Assembly: GCA_963698405.1 (NCBI GenBank)
Contig: CAVOQT010000020.1
Coordinates: 1 to 27,908 of the forward strand
DNA: 27,908 nucleotides
Reading direction: 5' to 3'
Source of the DNA: SHZI01 sp963698405
GTDB lineage: Bacteria; Pseudomonadota; Gammaproteobacteria; Steroidobacterales; GCA-2729495
Position 1 is the stretch's first letter; every line of letters begins with the position of its first letter. Under the pieces are notes generated by a model that saw only the letters and a list, made by a program, of their open reading frames with translations, ran no database searches and was not told where the DNA came from. The position numbers and the translations under genes were made by a program. Shown here one piece after another: positions 14,956 to 25,724 of the stretch.

Positions 14956-16175
14956 CAGCAATAGAAACGTGCGGGGTAGCCGGCGGGAAATACTGAGGCG
15001 CCGCGCGGCAGTTCGACGAAGCCGGCCGTTCCGCCGAGCGCGGCAAAATCACCGGAAGTATTGGTCTGTTTCGGCCTGCCCAGACAGCGGCCATCGGTGG
15101 TGTACTCAAGGGTCACCGGCAGGAAGCACGTGAGATCCGGTTCAAAGCGCACTTCCCCGGCCAGTCCGATGATCGGCGCAGGCGCGTCGTTGATACGCAA
15201 GGCATGCAGTAGCCCGGGCAGCGCATAGCGCACCAGACAGACGAGACTCGATACGGGATTGCCCGGCAGTGCAAATACCGGTTTTCCTTCGGGTGAAACG
15301 CCGAACCACAGCGGCAGGCCGGGGCGTTGCAGAACCTTGTGAAAGACCAGCTCCATGCCGAGCGCCAATAGCACCTGCGGTACGTAATCGAATTCGCCCA
15401 TCGATACGCCGCCGGTCAGGATCAGCACGTCGTTCTCGGCCAGCAGGCGGTGCACTTCGCGTTCCAGTACTGCACGGTCATCGGGCAGATGTGCGCGTGT
15501 GCATTGCCGGAAGCCGCGTGCGGCCAGCGCTGCAGTGATCGCGCGATCGTTGGATGAACGGATCTGGTTGGCGCTGACCGGCTGACCGACATCCACCAGT
15601 TCGTCGCCGGTGGAGATCACCGCGATCGAAGGCCGACGCGAAATTTCCACGCTGGCTGATCCGCCGACGGTCAGGATCGCCATCTCCGGTGCGCCGATCA
15701 GCGTGCCGGGTGTCAGCAGGGCGGTACCACGCGGATGATCGGTGGCGCGGCGGTGAATGTACTGCCCGGCAACCGGCTGGTAAGCACTTTCGAGCGTCGC
15801 ATGGTCGGTGTCGCGGCTGATGCGCTCGACCGGAATCACGGTGTCTACGCCGGGTGGCAGTGTCGCACCAGTCATGATCGCGACGCAGCTGTGTTCATCC
15901 GGGATGCTGATCTGGTCGCCACCGGCACCCTGCGTGCCGATCACTTTGAAGCGGCGTATGCCGGCTGCAATTGCGGCATGGCGAATCGCAATGCCATCCA
16001 TGGTGACGCGGTCGAAGGGCGGCTGATCGCGCTCGGCGCTGAGGGTCTGGCGCAGGATTTCACCATGCGCGCTGTCGAGCGATACGCACTCGGTACCCCA
16101 GTCTGGCATGTGCGCGAGAATCAGTGCGGCTGCTTCAGCGACATCGATGCGTCCTCGGATATTGGCGTCGCTCAC
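14952..16175 (-). CDS. moeA: Molybdopterin molybdenumtransferase MoeA
   Basis: From the GTG at 16175 the product is 407 residues, normal for MoeA, which inserts molybdate into adenylylated molybdopterin. Motifs include QPPFDRVTMDGIAIR, CVAIMTGATLPPGVDTVIP, AVISTGDELVDVGQP, ILTGGVSMGEFDYV and VFALPGNPVSSLVC, and the C-terminal domain IV is present. The GTG overlaps the xdhC stop by four bases (GTGA), so the genes are coupled. The frame stays open to 16739, but that part lies over xdhC, is arginine-rich and has no MoeA similarity, so I exclude it. The TAG stop is inside a REP element. Confidence 0.93.
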   Translation of the reverse strand: MSDANIRGRIDVAEAAALILAHMPDWGTECVSLDSAHGEILRQTLSAERDQPPFDRVTMDGIAIRHAAIAAGIRRFKVIGTQGAGGDQISIPDEHSCVAIMTGATLPPGVDTVIPVERISRDTDHATLESAYQPVAGQYIHRRATDHPRGTALLTPGTLIGAPEMAILTVGGSASVEISRRPSIAVISTGDELVDVGQPVSANQIRSSNDRAITAALAARGFRQCTRAHLPDDRAVLEREVHRLLAENDVLILTGGVSMGEFDYVPQVLLALGMELVFHKVLQRPGLPLWFGVSPEGKPVFALPGNPVSSLVCLVRYALPGLLHALRINDAPAPIIGLAGEVRFEPDLTCFLPVTLEYTTDGRCLGRPKQTNTSGDFAALGGTAGFVELPRGASVFPAGYPARFYCW

Positions 16176-17248
16176 AACACTGTGCTCCGTGTCTGCGCGG
16201 CGGAGGAGTTGACGGTGTGGATCTGTGCCAGTATCGACAGCGCGATGCTTTCCGGTGAGTCGGCGCTGATGTCGAGTCCGGCCGGGCCATAGAGCCGACC
16301 CTGCAGGGACTGGGCGGCGGCACCGAGCTCCTGCACCAGACGTTCGCGTCGCGCGGGTGGCCCGAGCAGTCCGATGTACGGGATCGTGCTTGCCGCGAGC
16401 TGCTGCAGATAAATCCGGTCGGTAGCGAGGTGATGGCTCATCACCACCACGGCGGAAAATGTTGCCAGCGCCAGTCCTTGAGTGAGTTCGGTAGCCGGCG
16501 CACACAGAGTGTGCTCGGCGGCGCCGAAGCCGTCGCGCTCCAGATAAGCGGGCCGGTGATCCGCCACGCTGACGCGCCAGCCGAGCCCGTCGGCGAGCGT
16601 TACCAGCGGGATCGCATCGAGGCCGGCGCCGAGCACCAGCAGGCGCGGCAGCGGATACAGCGGAGCGATCAATGCCTGTACTGTCTGTCCAGCGTGTGCG
16701 AAGCGATGTAGCGCTGCAGCTGGCTGTGCGGCGGCACACAGCGTGGTGAGCGTACCGGTCAGCTCTGAGTCCAGACCGGTGTGTTGCATACGGCTGGGCG
16801 TAAGTACCAGGCTCTTGCCGGCGAGAGCTGGATCAGTCGGGTGGTCGACCAGCAGACCGCACAGACCGGTCTCGGTGCCGAGCAGGACTTCGCTGATCGC
16901 CGTGAAGGGCTGATAGTCCTCGGCTGCCGAGAGCCGCTGCAGCAAGATTCGCAGCAGGCCGTTGCAACCCACGCCCAGACCGAACAGTTCGTCGGCTTCG
17001 TCGCGCAGATCGTAGGTAATACAGGTGGCGATGCCGGTTGCCATCACCCGTCGCGCATGTTCGGCCAGATCGCCCTCGAGACAGCCGCCGCTCACCAGGC
17101 CCTGATAGTCGCCCGACTCGTTGATCAGAATCCGGTGGCCGGCCTTGCTGTAGGTCGAACCGGCTGTCTCGATCACCGTGGCAAGCGCCAGCGTCTGCTG
17201 CGCATTGCGCCAGGCTGCAAAACGCTGCAGGAGTGCCTTGCTGCTCAC
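16172..17248 (-). CDS. xdhC: XdhC/CoxI-family molybdenum cofactor maturation protein
   Basis: The 358-residue protein has an N-terminal XdhC domain (TLALATVIETAGSTYSKAGH; GLVSGGCLEGDLAEHAR; DELFGLGVGCNGLLRILL) and a C-terminal Rossmann domain (LLVLGAGLDAIPLVTLADGLGW; VVVMSHHLATDRIYL; YIGLLGPPARR). These proteins bind molybdenum cofactor, support its sulfuration and deliver it to xanthine-dehydrogenase-type hydroxylases. This fits the isolated [2Fe-2S] subunit at 24636. The stop overlaps the moeA start by four bases, and the quinone oxidoreductase gene ends 21 bp upstream, so the three are probably one operon. Confidence 0.92.
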   Translation of the reverse strand: MSSKALLQRFAAWRNAQQTLALATVIETAGSTYSKAGHRILINESGDYQGLVSGGCLEGDLAEHARRVMATGIATCITYDLRDEADELFGLGVGCNGLLRILLQRLSAAEDYQPFTAISEVLLGTETGLCGLLVDHPTDPALAGKSLVLTPSRMQHTGLDSELTGTLTTLCAAAQPAAALHRFAHAGQTVQALIAPLYPLPRLLVLGAGLDAIPLVTLADGLGWRVSVADHRPAYLERDGFGAAEHTLCAPATELTQGLALATFSAVVVMSHHLATDRIYLQQLAASTIPYIGLLGPPARRERLVQELGAAAQSLQGRLYGPAGLDISADSPESIALSILAQIHTVNSSAAQTRSTVL

Positions 17249-17269
17249 GCTTTCGCCCGTCGCTTCTGC

Positions 17270-18289
17270 TCAGAGTTCATCGCTGACCCGCAATACGAAT
17301 TTCCCCATCGCCTCGTTGGCTTCGAGCCGCTGATGCGTTTGTGCCGCTGCATGCAGCGGCAGTACGTCCTGGATCACCGGTGCGATCTGCCGGCGCTCGA
17401 GCAGTGGCCACACCTGCTGTTCCAGTGCACGCGCGATGCGGCCTTTTTCTGCGACGGGACGGCTGCGCAGTGTGGAGCCGGTCACCGTCAGGCGTTTGAC
17501 CAGTACCTGACCGAGGTTCGCCTCGGTCTTTGCACCGCCAAGCACCGCGATGATGACCAGGCGGCCATCGTCGCGCAGCAGGCGAATATTGTCGGCGAAG
17601 TAAGGCGCGCCCACGATGTCCAGGATCACGTCCACACCGCGATTGCCGGTCTGTTCGCGCATCACCTCGAAAAAGTTCTCGCTGCGATAGTTGATCGTGC
17701 GGAGTGCTCCGAGTTTTTCGCACAGGGCCTGTTTTTCCGCATTGCCAACCGTGGTGTACACGCGTGCGCCAAATGCGGTGGCGAGTTGTATCGCTGTGGT
17801 GCCGATGCCGCTCGCACCGCCGTGCACCAGCAGACTTTCGCCGGGCTGCAGGCGGCCGCGTTCGAAGACATTGGTCCAGACCGTGAAGAAGGTCTCCGGC
17901 ACGGCGGCGGCCTCTATCAGCGTGAGTGCGGAGGGTACCGGCAGGCACTGCACCGCAGGGGCCGTGCAGTATTCGGCATAGCCGCCGCCGGCGAGCAGCG
18001 CACAGACCCGATCGCCCACGGTTGGTGTGCCCACATCATCTGCCGTTGCTGCCACGATCCCCGCGACCTCCAGCCCCGGCAGGTCTGATGCGCCGGGCGG
18101 CGGTGGGTAGTTGCCGCTGCGCTGCAGGCAATCGGGACGGTTGACGCCTGCCGCGACGACGCGGATCAGTACCTCGCCGGCCTGCGGTACCGGGACCGCC
18201 CGACGGCAGGGCTGCAGAACCCCGGGAGGTCCGGGCTGAGTGATTTCCATCGCCAGCATGGTGTCTGGCAGTCGGGCAGAAGCAGGCAT
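17270..18289 (-). CDS. PIG3-family NAD(P)H quinone oxidoreductase
   Basis: The 339-residue medium-chain dehydrogenase lacks zinc ligands and has VLIRVVAAGVNRPDCLQRSG, PPPPGASDLPGLEVAG, the NADPH-binding LLVHGGASGIGTTAIQLA and GRLVIIAVLGGAKTEANL. These features mark the PIG3/quinone oxidoreductase group, which reduces quinones with NADPH. The first ATG is at 18289; an internal ATG at 18259 (MLAMEITQPG) matches the usual start of the family better and may be the true one. It is the first gene of the xdhC-moeA group. A REP pair lies in the divergent region shared with moaA. Confidence 0.9.
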   Translation of the reverse strand: MPASARLPDTMLAMEITQPGPPGVLQPCRRAVPVPQAGEVLIRVVAAGVNRPDCLQRSGNYPPPPGASDLPGLEVAGIVAATADDVGTPTVGDRVCALLAGGGYAEYCTAPAVQCLPVPSALTLIEAAAVPETFFTVWTNVFERGRLQPGESLLVHGGASGIGTTAIQLATAFGARVYTTVGNAEKQALCEKLGALRTINYRSENFFEVMREQTGNRGVDVILDIVGAPYFADNIRLLRDDGRLVIIAVLGGAKTEANLGQVLVKRLTVTGSTLRSRPVAEKGRIARALEQQVWPLLERRQIAPVIQDVLPLHAAAQTHQRLEANEAMGKFVLRVSDEL

Positions 18290-18327
18290 GGTGTACTCGA
18301 ATCAGAATTCCTGCTCAGTATAGACAG

Positions 18328-18336
18328 GTAGGAGCG
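18328..18336 (+). repeat. Solo REP head
   Basis: GTAGGAGCG occurs alone here, four bases before a full REP element. It is probably a remnant of another copy. Confidence 0.5.
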
Positions 18337-18340
18337 TCAT

Positions 18341-18398
18341 GTAGGAGCGGCTTCAGCCGCGATTCGTTTGCCAAACAGGCGGCTGAAGCCGCTTCTAC
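18341..18398. repeat. Inverted REP pair (REPIN) between the quinone oxidoreductase and moaA
   Basis: A full REP (GTAGGAGCGGCTTCAGCC, 18341-18362) is followed 14 bases later by an inverted copy (GGCTGAAGCCGCTTCTAC at the right end, 18377-18398). The inverted pair can fold into one long hairpin and is the form in which REP elements usually spread. It lies between two divergent start codons, upstream of moaA, rather than after a stop codon. Confidence 0.9.
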
Positions 18399-18443
18399 CC
18401 GAAGTGGATGCCTCTGCTACCATCGGGGTGAGGAGCGTATGGC

Positions 18444-19491
18444 ATGACAGAAACCGTCATCAGAATGGTCAAATCCGGTAGCGGACCGGATCTTGTCGAT
18501 ACCCGAAACCGCCCGCTCCGCGACCTGCGTATCTCGGTCATGGACCGCTGTAACTTCCGTTGCCCTTACTGTATGCCGGAGGACAAGTATCACAAGGACT
18601 TCGAGTTCCTGAAGAGCAGTGAACGCCTGTCCTTTGAGGAGATCCTGCGGCTTGCACAGGTGTTTGCCGGGCTGGGTGTGCACAAGTTGCGCCTCACCGG
18701 CGGTGAGCCACTGCTCCGTCCCGGCATCGCCGACCTGGTCGGCGATCTGAGTCGTGTGCCCGGTATCGATGATGTGGCACTCACGACGAACGGCATCCTG
18801 CTCGCCCAGCATGCAGCAGGACTCAAGGCGGCGGGCCTGTCGCGCGTCACGGTCAGTCTGGATTCGCTCGATGAGCAGGTGTTCCTGCAGATGAGCGGCG
18901 GACGTGGCAGCACCGGACAGGTTCTGGATGGCATCGTCGCGGCGCTTACCGCCGGACTCACGCCGATCAAGATCAATGCAGTCGTGAAGCGTGGTATCAA
19001 TGAACATACGGTCGTTGATCTGGTTGAACGCTTCCGTACTACCGGCGTGATTGTGCGCTTCATCGAATACATGGATGTAGGCACCATCAATCACTGGCAG
19101 GCGAGCGATTGCGTGCCCTCGCGGGAACTGCTGGCCATGATCGGTGCACGCTGGCCGCTGACGGCCGTGCGCGCGAACTATCACGGTGAGGTCGCCGAGC
19201 GTTATCAGTTTGACGACGGCATGGGCGAAGTCGGCTTTATCTCCTCGGTATCCGAGCCCTTCTGTGGTTCCTGTACACGCGCGCGTCTCTCATCTGACGG
19301 ACAGTTGTTCACCTGTTTGTTTGCCTCCCGCGGTATGGACCTCAAGGGTCCGCTGCGTGCCGGCGCCAGCGATGACGAGCTGCGTGCGCTGATCAGCGGC
19401 GTATGGGGTGCACGTGAGGATCGCTACAGCGAGTTGCGGGCCAGTCAGCGCAAGGGTGACAAGGACGACAAGGTCGAGATGTATTACATCG

Positions 19492-19499
<8 letters not shown>
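18444..19499 (+). CDS. moaA: GTP 3',8-cyclase MoaA
   Basis: The 351-residue radical SAM protein carries the first [4Fe-4S] site in MDRCNFRCPYCMPE (Cys36, Cys40, Cys43) and the second in EPFCGSCTRARL with Cys291 in LFTCLF (Cys274, Cys277, Cys291). It ends in the diglycine YYIGG required for activity. It makes the first intermediate of molybdenum cofactor from GTP, with MoaC, which is not in this window. The start at 18444 has GAGGAG a little far upstream. The stop overlaps the GTG of the acetoacetyl-CoA synthetase gene by eight bases. Confidence 0.95.
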
Positions 19500-21417
<1,918 letters not shown>

Positions 21418-21453
21418 ATGTACCCTGTCAGAATATCCCTGTGGAGTCTCACC

Positions 21454-22041
21454 ATGCTGCGTTCTGTAGCGACCACCGTGCTTGCGCTGCTCAGCCTGTC
21501 CTTCGGTAGCGTGCTGGCTGAAGAGGCGGCACCGACTTTCAGGCTGTCGAGTCCGGACCTGGTGCCGGGCATGCCGATCCAGCTGGCGCAGGTCTACAAC
21601 AGCTTCGGCTGTACCGGTGGCAATATCTCTCCGGCGCTCAGCTGGAGTAACGCGCCGGCCGATACGAAGAGTTTTGCCCTGCTGGTGCACGATCCGGATG
21701 CACCGACCGGCAGCGGCTGGTGGCACTGGGTGGTCTATAACATTCCGGCCAGGGTCAATGCGCTGGTCGGCCGTGCCGGTGATCCAGCTGCCGGCCTGAT
21801 GCCGATCGGTGCCGTACAGGGCAATACCGATTTCGGTACTGCGGGTTATGGCGGTCCGTGCCCGCCGCCAGGCTCGAAGCCACACCGTTACTATTTCCGT
21901 CTGCATGCGCTGAAGGTCGAGAAGCTCGATCTGCCGGTGAATGCCACAGCGGCCTTCGTCGGGTTTAACGTGCAGGCCAATTCGCTGGGTGTGGCCGAGT
22001 TGATGGCGGTGTATTCGCGTCCGGTCGCGACCGGAGAGTGA
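21454..22041 (+). CDS. Secreted YbhB/YbcL (PEBP) family protein
   Basis: From the ATG at 21454 the product is 195 residues with a clear signal peptide (MLRSVATTVLALLSLSFGSV, cleavage after VLA). GGAG seven bases upstream supports this start over an ATG at 21418. The mature part has PEBP hallmarks: GGNISPALSWSNAP, LLVHDPDAPTGSGWWHWVVY and YGGPCPPPGSKPHRYYF. The family is called Raf kinase inhibitor-like, but bacterial functions are poorly known. It follows the synthetase gene closely and may be co-transcribed. Confidence 0.92.
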   Translation: MLRSVATTVLALLSLSFGSVLAEEAAPTFRLSSPDLVPGMPIQLAQVYNSFGCTGGNISPALSWSNAPADTKSFALLVHDPDAPTGSGWWHWVVYNIPARVNALVGRAGDPAAGLMPIGAVQGNTDFGTAGYGGPCPPPGSKPHRYYFRLHALKVEKLDLPVNATAAFVGFNVQANSLGVAELMAVYSRPVATGE

Positions 22042-22126
22042 CCGCCAGCGCATCGATGTTCTTCCCAAACAGGTACGCGGGGCCGTAGGCTAGCGGCCCG
22101 CCCCGCTCAACTCCAGGAGCCTTTAC

Positions 22127-23692
22127 ATGTCTGCCAGCAACCTGCTTAGCGACCTCGGCGCGATCGTCGGACAGCCCAATGTGCTGACCAGCGACGCCGA
22201 CCGCAGCTTCTACGCGATGGACGTCTACAACCAGCTCGAGCTGCCGCTTGCGGTCGTGCAACCGGCTACGCTTGAGGAGTTGCAGAAGGTCGTGCGTGCG
22301 GTGACGTCGGTCGGGGTGGCGGTGGTGCCGCGCGGCGGTGGCGCCTCGTATACGGATGGCTATCTGCCGACCACCAGCAATTCAATACTGCTGGATACGA
22401 GCCGTCTCAATCGCATCGTGGAGATCAATGCCGATGACATGTATGTCACGGTTGAGCCGGGTGTGACCTGGGCAGATATGTGGCAGGAACTGGCGAAGCA
22501 GGGTCTGCGTACTCCCTTCTGGGGTCCGTTTTCCGGCATCAAGGCCACCGTTGGTGGCTCGATGTCCCAGAACAGCGCGAGTCTTGGTTCCGGCACTCAT
22601 GGCGTGTCGGCTGATGCAGTCATCGGTTTCGAGATCGTGCTGGCCAGTGGCGAGCTGCTCAAGACGAGTTCTGCGGCAGCTGCCAATGGCGTGCCCTTCT
22701 TTCGCTGGTACGGACCGGATCTGACCGGCCTGTTTACCGGCGATGCGGGTGCACTGGGCGTCAAAGCGCGCATCACGCTGCGCCTGATCAAGACGCCACC
22801 GTTTTATGGCGCGGCGTCCTTCGGTTTCGATACCTTCGACAACATGTCAGGCGGCATGGCCGCCGCTGCCCGTGAGGGCGTGATCGCCGATAACTTTGGT
22901 CTGGATCCGAAGCTGCAGCAGGGTCAGCTCGGCAAGACCAACGCCAAGGATGCGGTCGCAGCGGCCTGGGCGGTGGCGAAGACAGCGCGTAATCCGATCG
23001 AGGCAGGTTTCCGGCTGCTCAAGATGGCGATCGCCGGCAAGCGCTTTCTGGCTGGCTATAACTACTCGGCGCACTATACCGTCGAGGGTGTCTGCCAGGC
23101 TGAGGTCAATGCCAAGCTGGCACTGATCCGTGCAGCCATGCAGCAGTTCGGTACGGAAACGGCGAATACGATTCCGACCGTGATTCGTGCCATGCCCTTC
23201 ATCCCGCTGTATCCGATTCTCGGACCCAGGGGCGAGCGCTGGGTGCCGCAGCACGGGCTCATGCCGTTCTCGAAGATGCAGGAGTTCTACCAGAAACTGC
23301 AGAAGCTCTATGCCGAGAATGCCGAGCGCATGCGCGAGGCGAAGGTCGACAAGGGCGCGATGTACATGACGATCAATACCCACGTCTTTCTCTACGAGCC
23401 GGTATTTTACTGGGAAGACGACCGCACGCCCTTCCACAAGCGCATCCTGCCGAAGGAATACCTCGATACGCTGCCCGAGTATCCGGCTAACCCGGTGGGT
23501 CGCGAACTGGTGCGCGAACTGCGCCTGAAAATCCAGGACGTGTTCGCTTCGGTGGGCGGTGTGCACATGCAGGTCGGCAAGAGCTACCCCTACATGCGGG
23601 GCCGTGATGCCGAAGCCGCCCGCGTACTGCGTGATCTCAAGAAGTCGCTGGACCCGAATAACCTGATGAATCCAGGTGCGCTGGGCTTGTAG
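22127..23692 (+). CDS. FAD-binding oxidoreductase (PCMH/VAO superfamily)
   Basis: The 521-residue protein has a PCMH-type FAD-binding domain at about residues 33-220: VVPRGGGASYTDGYLPT, VEPGVTWADMWQELAKQG, the GGSMSQNSASLGSGTHG loop and FTGDAGALGVKARITLRL. The C-terminal substrate domain ends in KKSLDPNNLMNPGALG, as in vanillyl-alcohol-oxidase-like and GlcD-like flavoproteins. These oxidise hydroxy acids, alcohols or phenolics; the substrate is not evident. There is no signal peptide. AGGAG lies before the ATG. The TAG stop is the GTAG head of a REP pair. Confidence 0.88.
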   Translation: MSASNLLSDLGAIVGQPNVLTSDADRSFYAMDVYNQLELPLAVVQPATLEELQKVVRAVTSVGVAVVPRGGGASYTDGYLPTTSNSILLDTSRLNRIVEINADDMYVTVEPGVTWADMWQELAKQGLRTPFWGPFSGIKATVGGSMSQNSASLGSGTHGVSADAVIGFEIVLASGELLKTSSAAAANGVPFFRWYGPDLTGLFTGDAGALGVKARITLRLIKTPPFYGAASFGFDTFDNMSGGMAAAAREGVIADNFGLDPKLQQGQLGKTNAKDAVAAAWAVAKTARNPIEAGFRLLKMAIAGKRFLAGYNYSAHYTVEGVCQAEVNAKLALIRAAMQQFGTETANTIPTVIRAMPFIPLYPILGPRGERWVPQHGLMPFSKMQEFYQKLQKLYAENAERMREAKVDKGAMYMTINTHVFLYEPVFYWEDDRTPFHKRILPKEYLDTLPEYPANPVGRELVRELRLKIQDVFASVGGVHMQVGKSYPYMRGRDAEAARVLRDLKKSLDPNNLMNPGALGL

Positions 23693-23747
23693 GAGCGCCT
23701 TCAGGCGCGATCCTGCTGACAAACATCGCGCCTGAAGGCGCTCCTAC
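23689..23747. repeat. Inverted REP pair (REPIN) after the FAD oxidoreductase
   Basis: GTAGGAGCGCCTTCAGGC starts the first copy (23689-23710), and the inverted copy ends GCCTGAAGGCGCTCCTAC (right end 23747). The stem bases are a compensated GGCGC variant of the usual GCGGC. The upstream gene's stop codon TAG is 23690-23692. Confidence 0.92.
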
Positions 23748-23769
23748 CGGTCAGGGATTGAGTACACGC

Positions 23770-24629
23770 ATGCACACATCAGTTTCTCGACGCTCCTTCA
23801 CTACGGGTATCGGCCTGCTGGCGCTCGGGGCCAGCAGTGCTGCGCTGCCGGGTGTGAGCGGTGATTTGCCGGCACGGGTGCCGGATCTCGCGCTGCCGGA
23901 AAACAATCTGCGCGCGCTGGTGCGGATGACCGCGAGTCTCAAGGAACGCGATGTGCCCTGGTGGTACGACGGTACGATCTTCGGTGTGGTGCCCGGCGAA
24001 CATCCGCGGCCACTGGTCAAATTCCAGGGTATGGAGTTGTACTGGATGCGTCATCTGCCGGATGGCGCCTATGAATTGATCGGCAACACGCTGACGTTTT
24101 TCCACGATGTACTCAGCGGCGCGCCGTTGTCTGAATTCAGTAATCCCTACACCGGAATGGTGAACAAGGTGATGCCTGCAGTGCAGGGTGGCGGAGCGGG
24201 GCGCGGATTCAACTATTCGACCAAGGGCATACGCTTCAGCCGTTTGCTGGAGCAGATTCCGGAGCAGTCGCTGATCCTCGACTGGAGCTTTGCGCGCGAC
24301 ATGGTCTGGCTGCAGAACTGGACACGCTATCCGCCCGGATGCTGCTACCGCGCTGGCAGCAACAGACGACGTTCGCCAGCCAGAAGGATTTTCTGAATAC
24401 GCGGCTCGACAGTGTGCCGGTGGTATTCAGTTCAACGGTGCATATGCCGTGGTTGAAATGGATGGATATGGGTGAACGGCCTGGTCATATCGTATGGCAT
24501 GCCGGCGGAGCGAAGCTGAGGTCCATCGACGAGTTGCCGACTGAGTATCGTCAGCGGGCCGAGAAGGACTATCCGGCCATGCTGACTGTCGATCCGGCGC
24601 GTGCCGCCACCGCCTGGAATGCTGGCTGA
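23770..24629 (+). pseudogene. Tat-exported DUF1838 protein, frameshifted
   Basis: The frame starting at ATG 23770 has a twin-arginine signal (SRRSFTTGIGLLALGASSAA) and then DUF1838-like features: WWYDGTIFGVVPGEHPRPL and TLTFFHDVLSG followed by NPYTG. It runs to 24396 only by changing sense near 24335. The natural continuation is in another frame from about 24339 (MLLPRWQQQTTFASQKDFL to YPAMLTVDPARAATAWNAG), ending at 24629. One missing base near 24335 explains both. The family's function is unknown. Given the many indels to the right, a sequencing error is as likely as a real mutation. Confidence 0.65.
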
Positions 24630-24635
24630 AGTTGC

Positions 24636-25121
24636 ATGATCAGATTCACGCTCAACGCCGCTGCTGTGGAAGTCGATGTACCGGATGGCATGCCCCTGCT
24701 GTGGGTGCTGCGCGATACGCTCGGCCTGACCGGTACCAAGTATGGTTGCGGGATCGCGCTGTGCGGGGCATGTACGATTCACATCGATGGTGTTGCGACG
24801 CGCTGTTGTGTGCTGCCGGTGGCTGCAGTGGCGGGCAAGTCGGTGACCACCATCGAGGGGCTCGGCAGCGAGGCGCTTCTGCATCCGGTCCAGCAGGCCT
24901 GGATCGACGAGCAGGTTCCGCAATGCGGTTATTGCCAGCCCGGCATGATCATGGCCGTTTCGGCTTTCCTGAGCACTACGCCTGATCCTGACGATGCGGC
25001 AATTGATCAGTCGATTACCAATATCTGCCGGTGCGGAACCTATCCGCGCATCCGCAAGGCGATTCATCGCGCAGCGGGCGCGATGCGCGATAATGGCCCG
25101 GTACCGGATTCCACAACCTGA
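24636..25121 (+). CDS. [2Fe-2S] subunit of a molybdenum hydroxylase (IorA-like)
   Basis: The 161-residue protein has a plant-type ferredoxin domain with YGCGIALCGACTIHIDG (Cys38, Cys43, Cys46) and Cys58, and a second helical domain with QCGYCQPGMIM (Cys97, Cys100) and CRCGTYPRIR (Cys131, Cys133). This is the small subunit of xanthine-dehydrogenase-family enzymes such as isoquinoline 1-oxidoreductase and aldehyde oxidases. The catalytic molybdopterin subunit normally lies next to it but is not found here; a cytochrome c lipoprotein follows instead, a plausible electron acceptor. The frame is intact although genes on both sides are frameshifted. The moaA, moaB, moeA and xdhC genes in the window supply the cofactor. 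Confidence 0.88.
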   Translation: MIRFTLNAAAVEVDVPDGMPLLWVLRDTLGLTGTKYGCGIALCGACTIHIDGVATRCCVLPVAAVAGKSVTTIEGLGSEALLHPVQQAWIDEQVPQCGYCQPGMIMAVSAFLSTTPDPDDAAIDQSITNICRCGTYPRIRKAIHRAAGAMRDNGPVPDSTT

Positions 25122-25152
25122 CCGCTGGTCGCTTGATAAGGATTCAATAGAG

Positions 25153-25627
25153 ATGCACGACAGCTTTCGTCTGACTTTCGCCGTTCTTGGCTGGGCATGT
25201 TGGTAACCGCCTGTGGCGGACAGGTCAACAGCGCACCGGTTGCAGCTGACAGCACTGCACCGCCAGTTGCTGCAGCCGAGACCTACGACATCAATGCCTT
25301 GCTGGCCAGTGCAGATCCTGCCAAGGGGCAGATAGTTTTCCTGCAGTGCCGCGCCTGCCATAGCCTGGAGGCTGCCGGGCCGAACAAGGTCGGGCCCAAC
25401 CTGCATGGGGTGATGGGCCGCAAGGCGGGACTTGCGCCGGGCTTTGCCTACTCTGATCGATGACCGCTTCCGCGGTCGTCTGGTCAGCAGAAGCGCTGGA
25501 CGCGTTTCTGCTCAGGCCCAGCGCCTTCATGCCCGGTACGCGTATGGTGTTTGTCGGCCTGCGCAAGCCCGAGGATCGCGCCAATGTGATCGCATACATG
25601 AAGCAGGAAACCGGGGCTGCGGAGTAG
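25153..25627 (+). pseudogene. c-type cytochrome lipoprotein, two frameshifts
   Basis: The product reads across three frames: MHDSFRLTFAVLG, then (from about 25190) GMLVTACGGQVNSAP with a lipobox cysteine, then KGQIVFLQCRACHSLEAAG with the CxxCH haem site and GPNLHGVMGRKAG. It changes frame again at 25457-25460 and continues MTASAVVWSAEALDAFL, FMPGTRMVFVGL and RKPEDRANVIAYMKQ to TAG at 25625. The last part supplies the axial methionine in the MPGTRM region. It is a membrane-anchored cytochrome of the c2/class I type and may accept electrons from the molybdenum hydroxylase. Two single-base deletions (near 25190 and 25457) restore one frame. Confidence 0.75.
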
Positions 25628-25672
25628 TTCCGGACCCCGGTTGCAGCGCTGCGTGTTGAGGGCGACATGGTT

Positions 25673-25690
25673 TTGTAATAAAACCGTGTT
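25673..25690 (+). promoter_or_regulatory. Candidate Pho box upstream of phoB
   Basis: TTGTAATAAAACCGTGTT matches the PhoB box (two CTGTCAT-like 7-mers with an AT-rich spacer) at roughly 12 of 18 positions. It ends 34 bases before the phoB ATG, consistent with autoregulation of the phosphate regulon. The same bases also form a short GGTTTT/AAAACC dyad. Confidence 0.45.
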
Positions 25691-25724
25691 CAAATGCCCG
25701 CGAACCTCATCTTGATCAGGGGCT

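Noticed and set aside
16176..16739. N-terminal extension of moeA by 188 codons
   Set aside because: It overlaps xdhC, is arginine-rich shadow sequence, and the GTG at 16175 gives a normal MoeA.
16781..18088. 435-codon plus-strand frame
   Set aside because: It is antisense to xdhC and the quinone oxidoreductase gene, both with clear motifs. High GC creates such long shadows.
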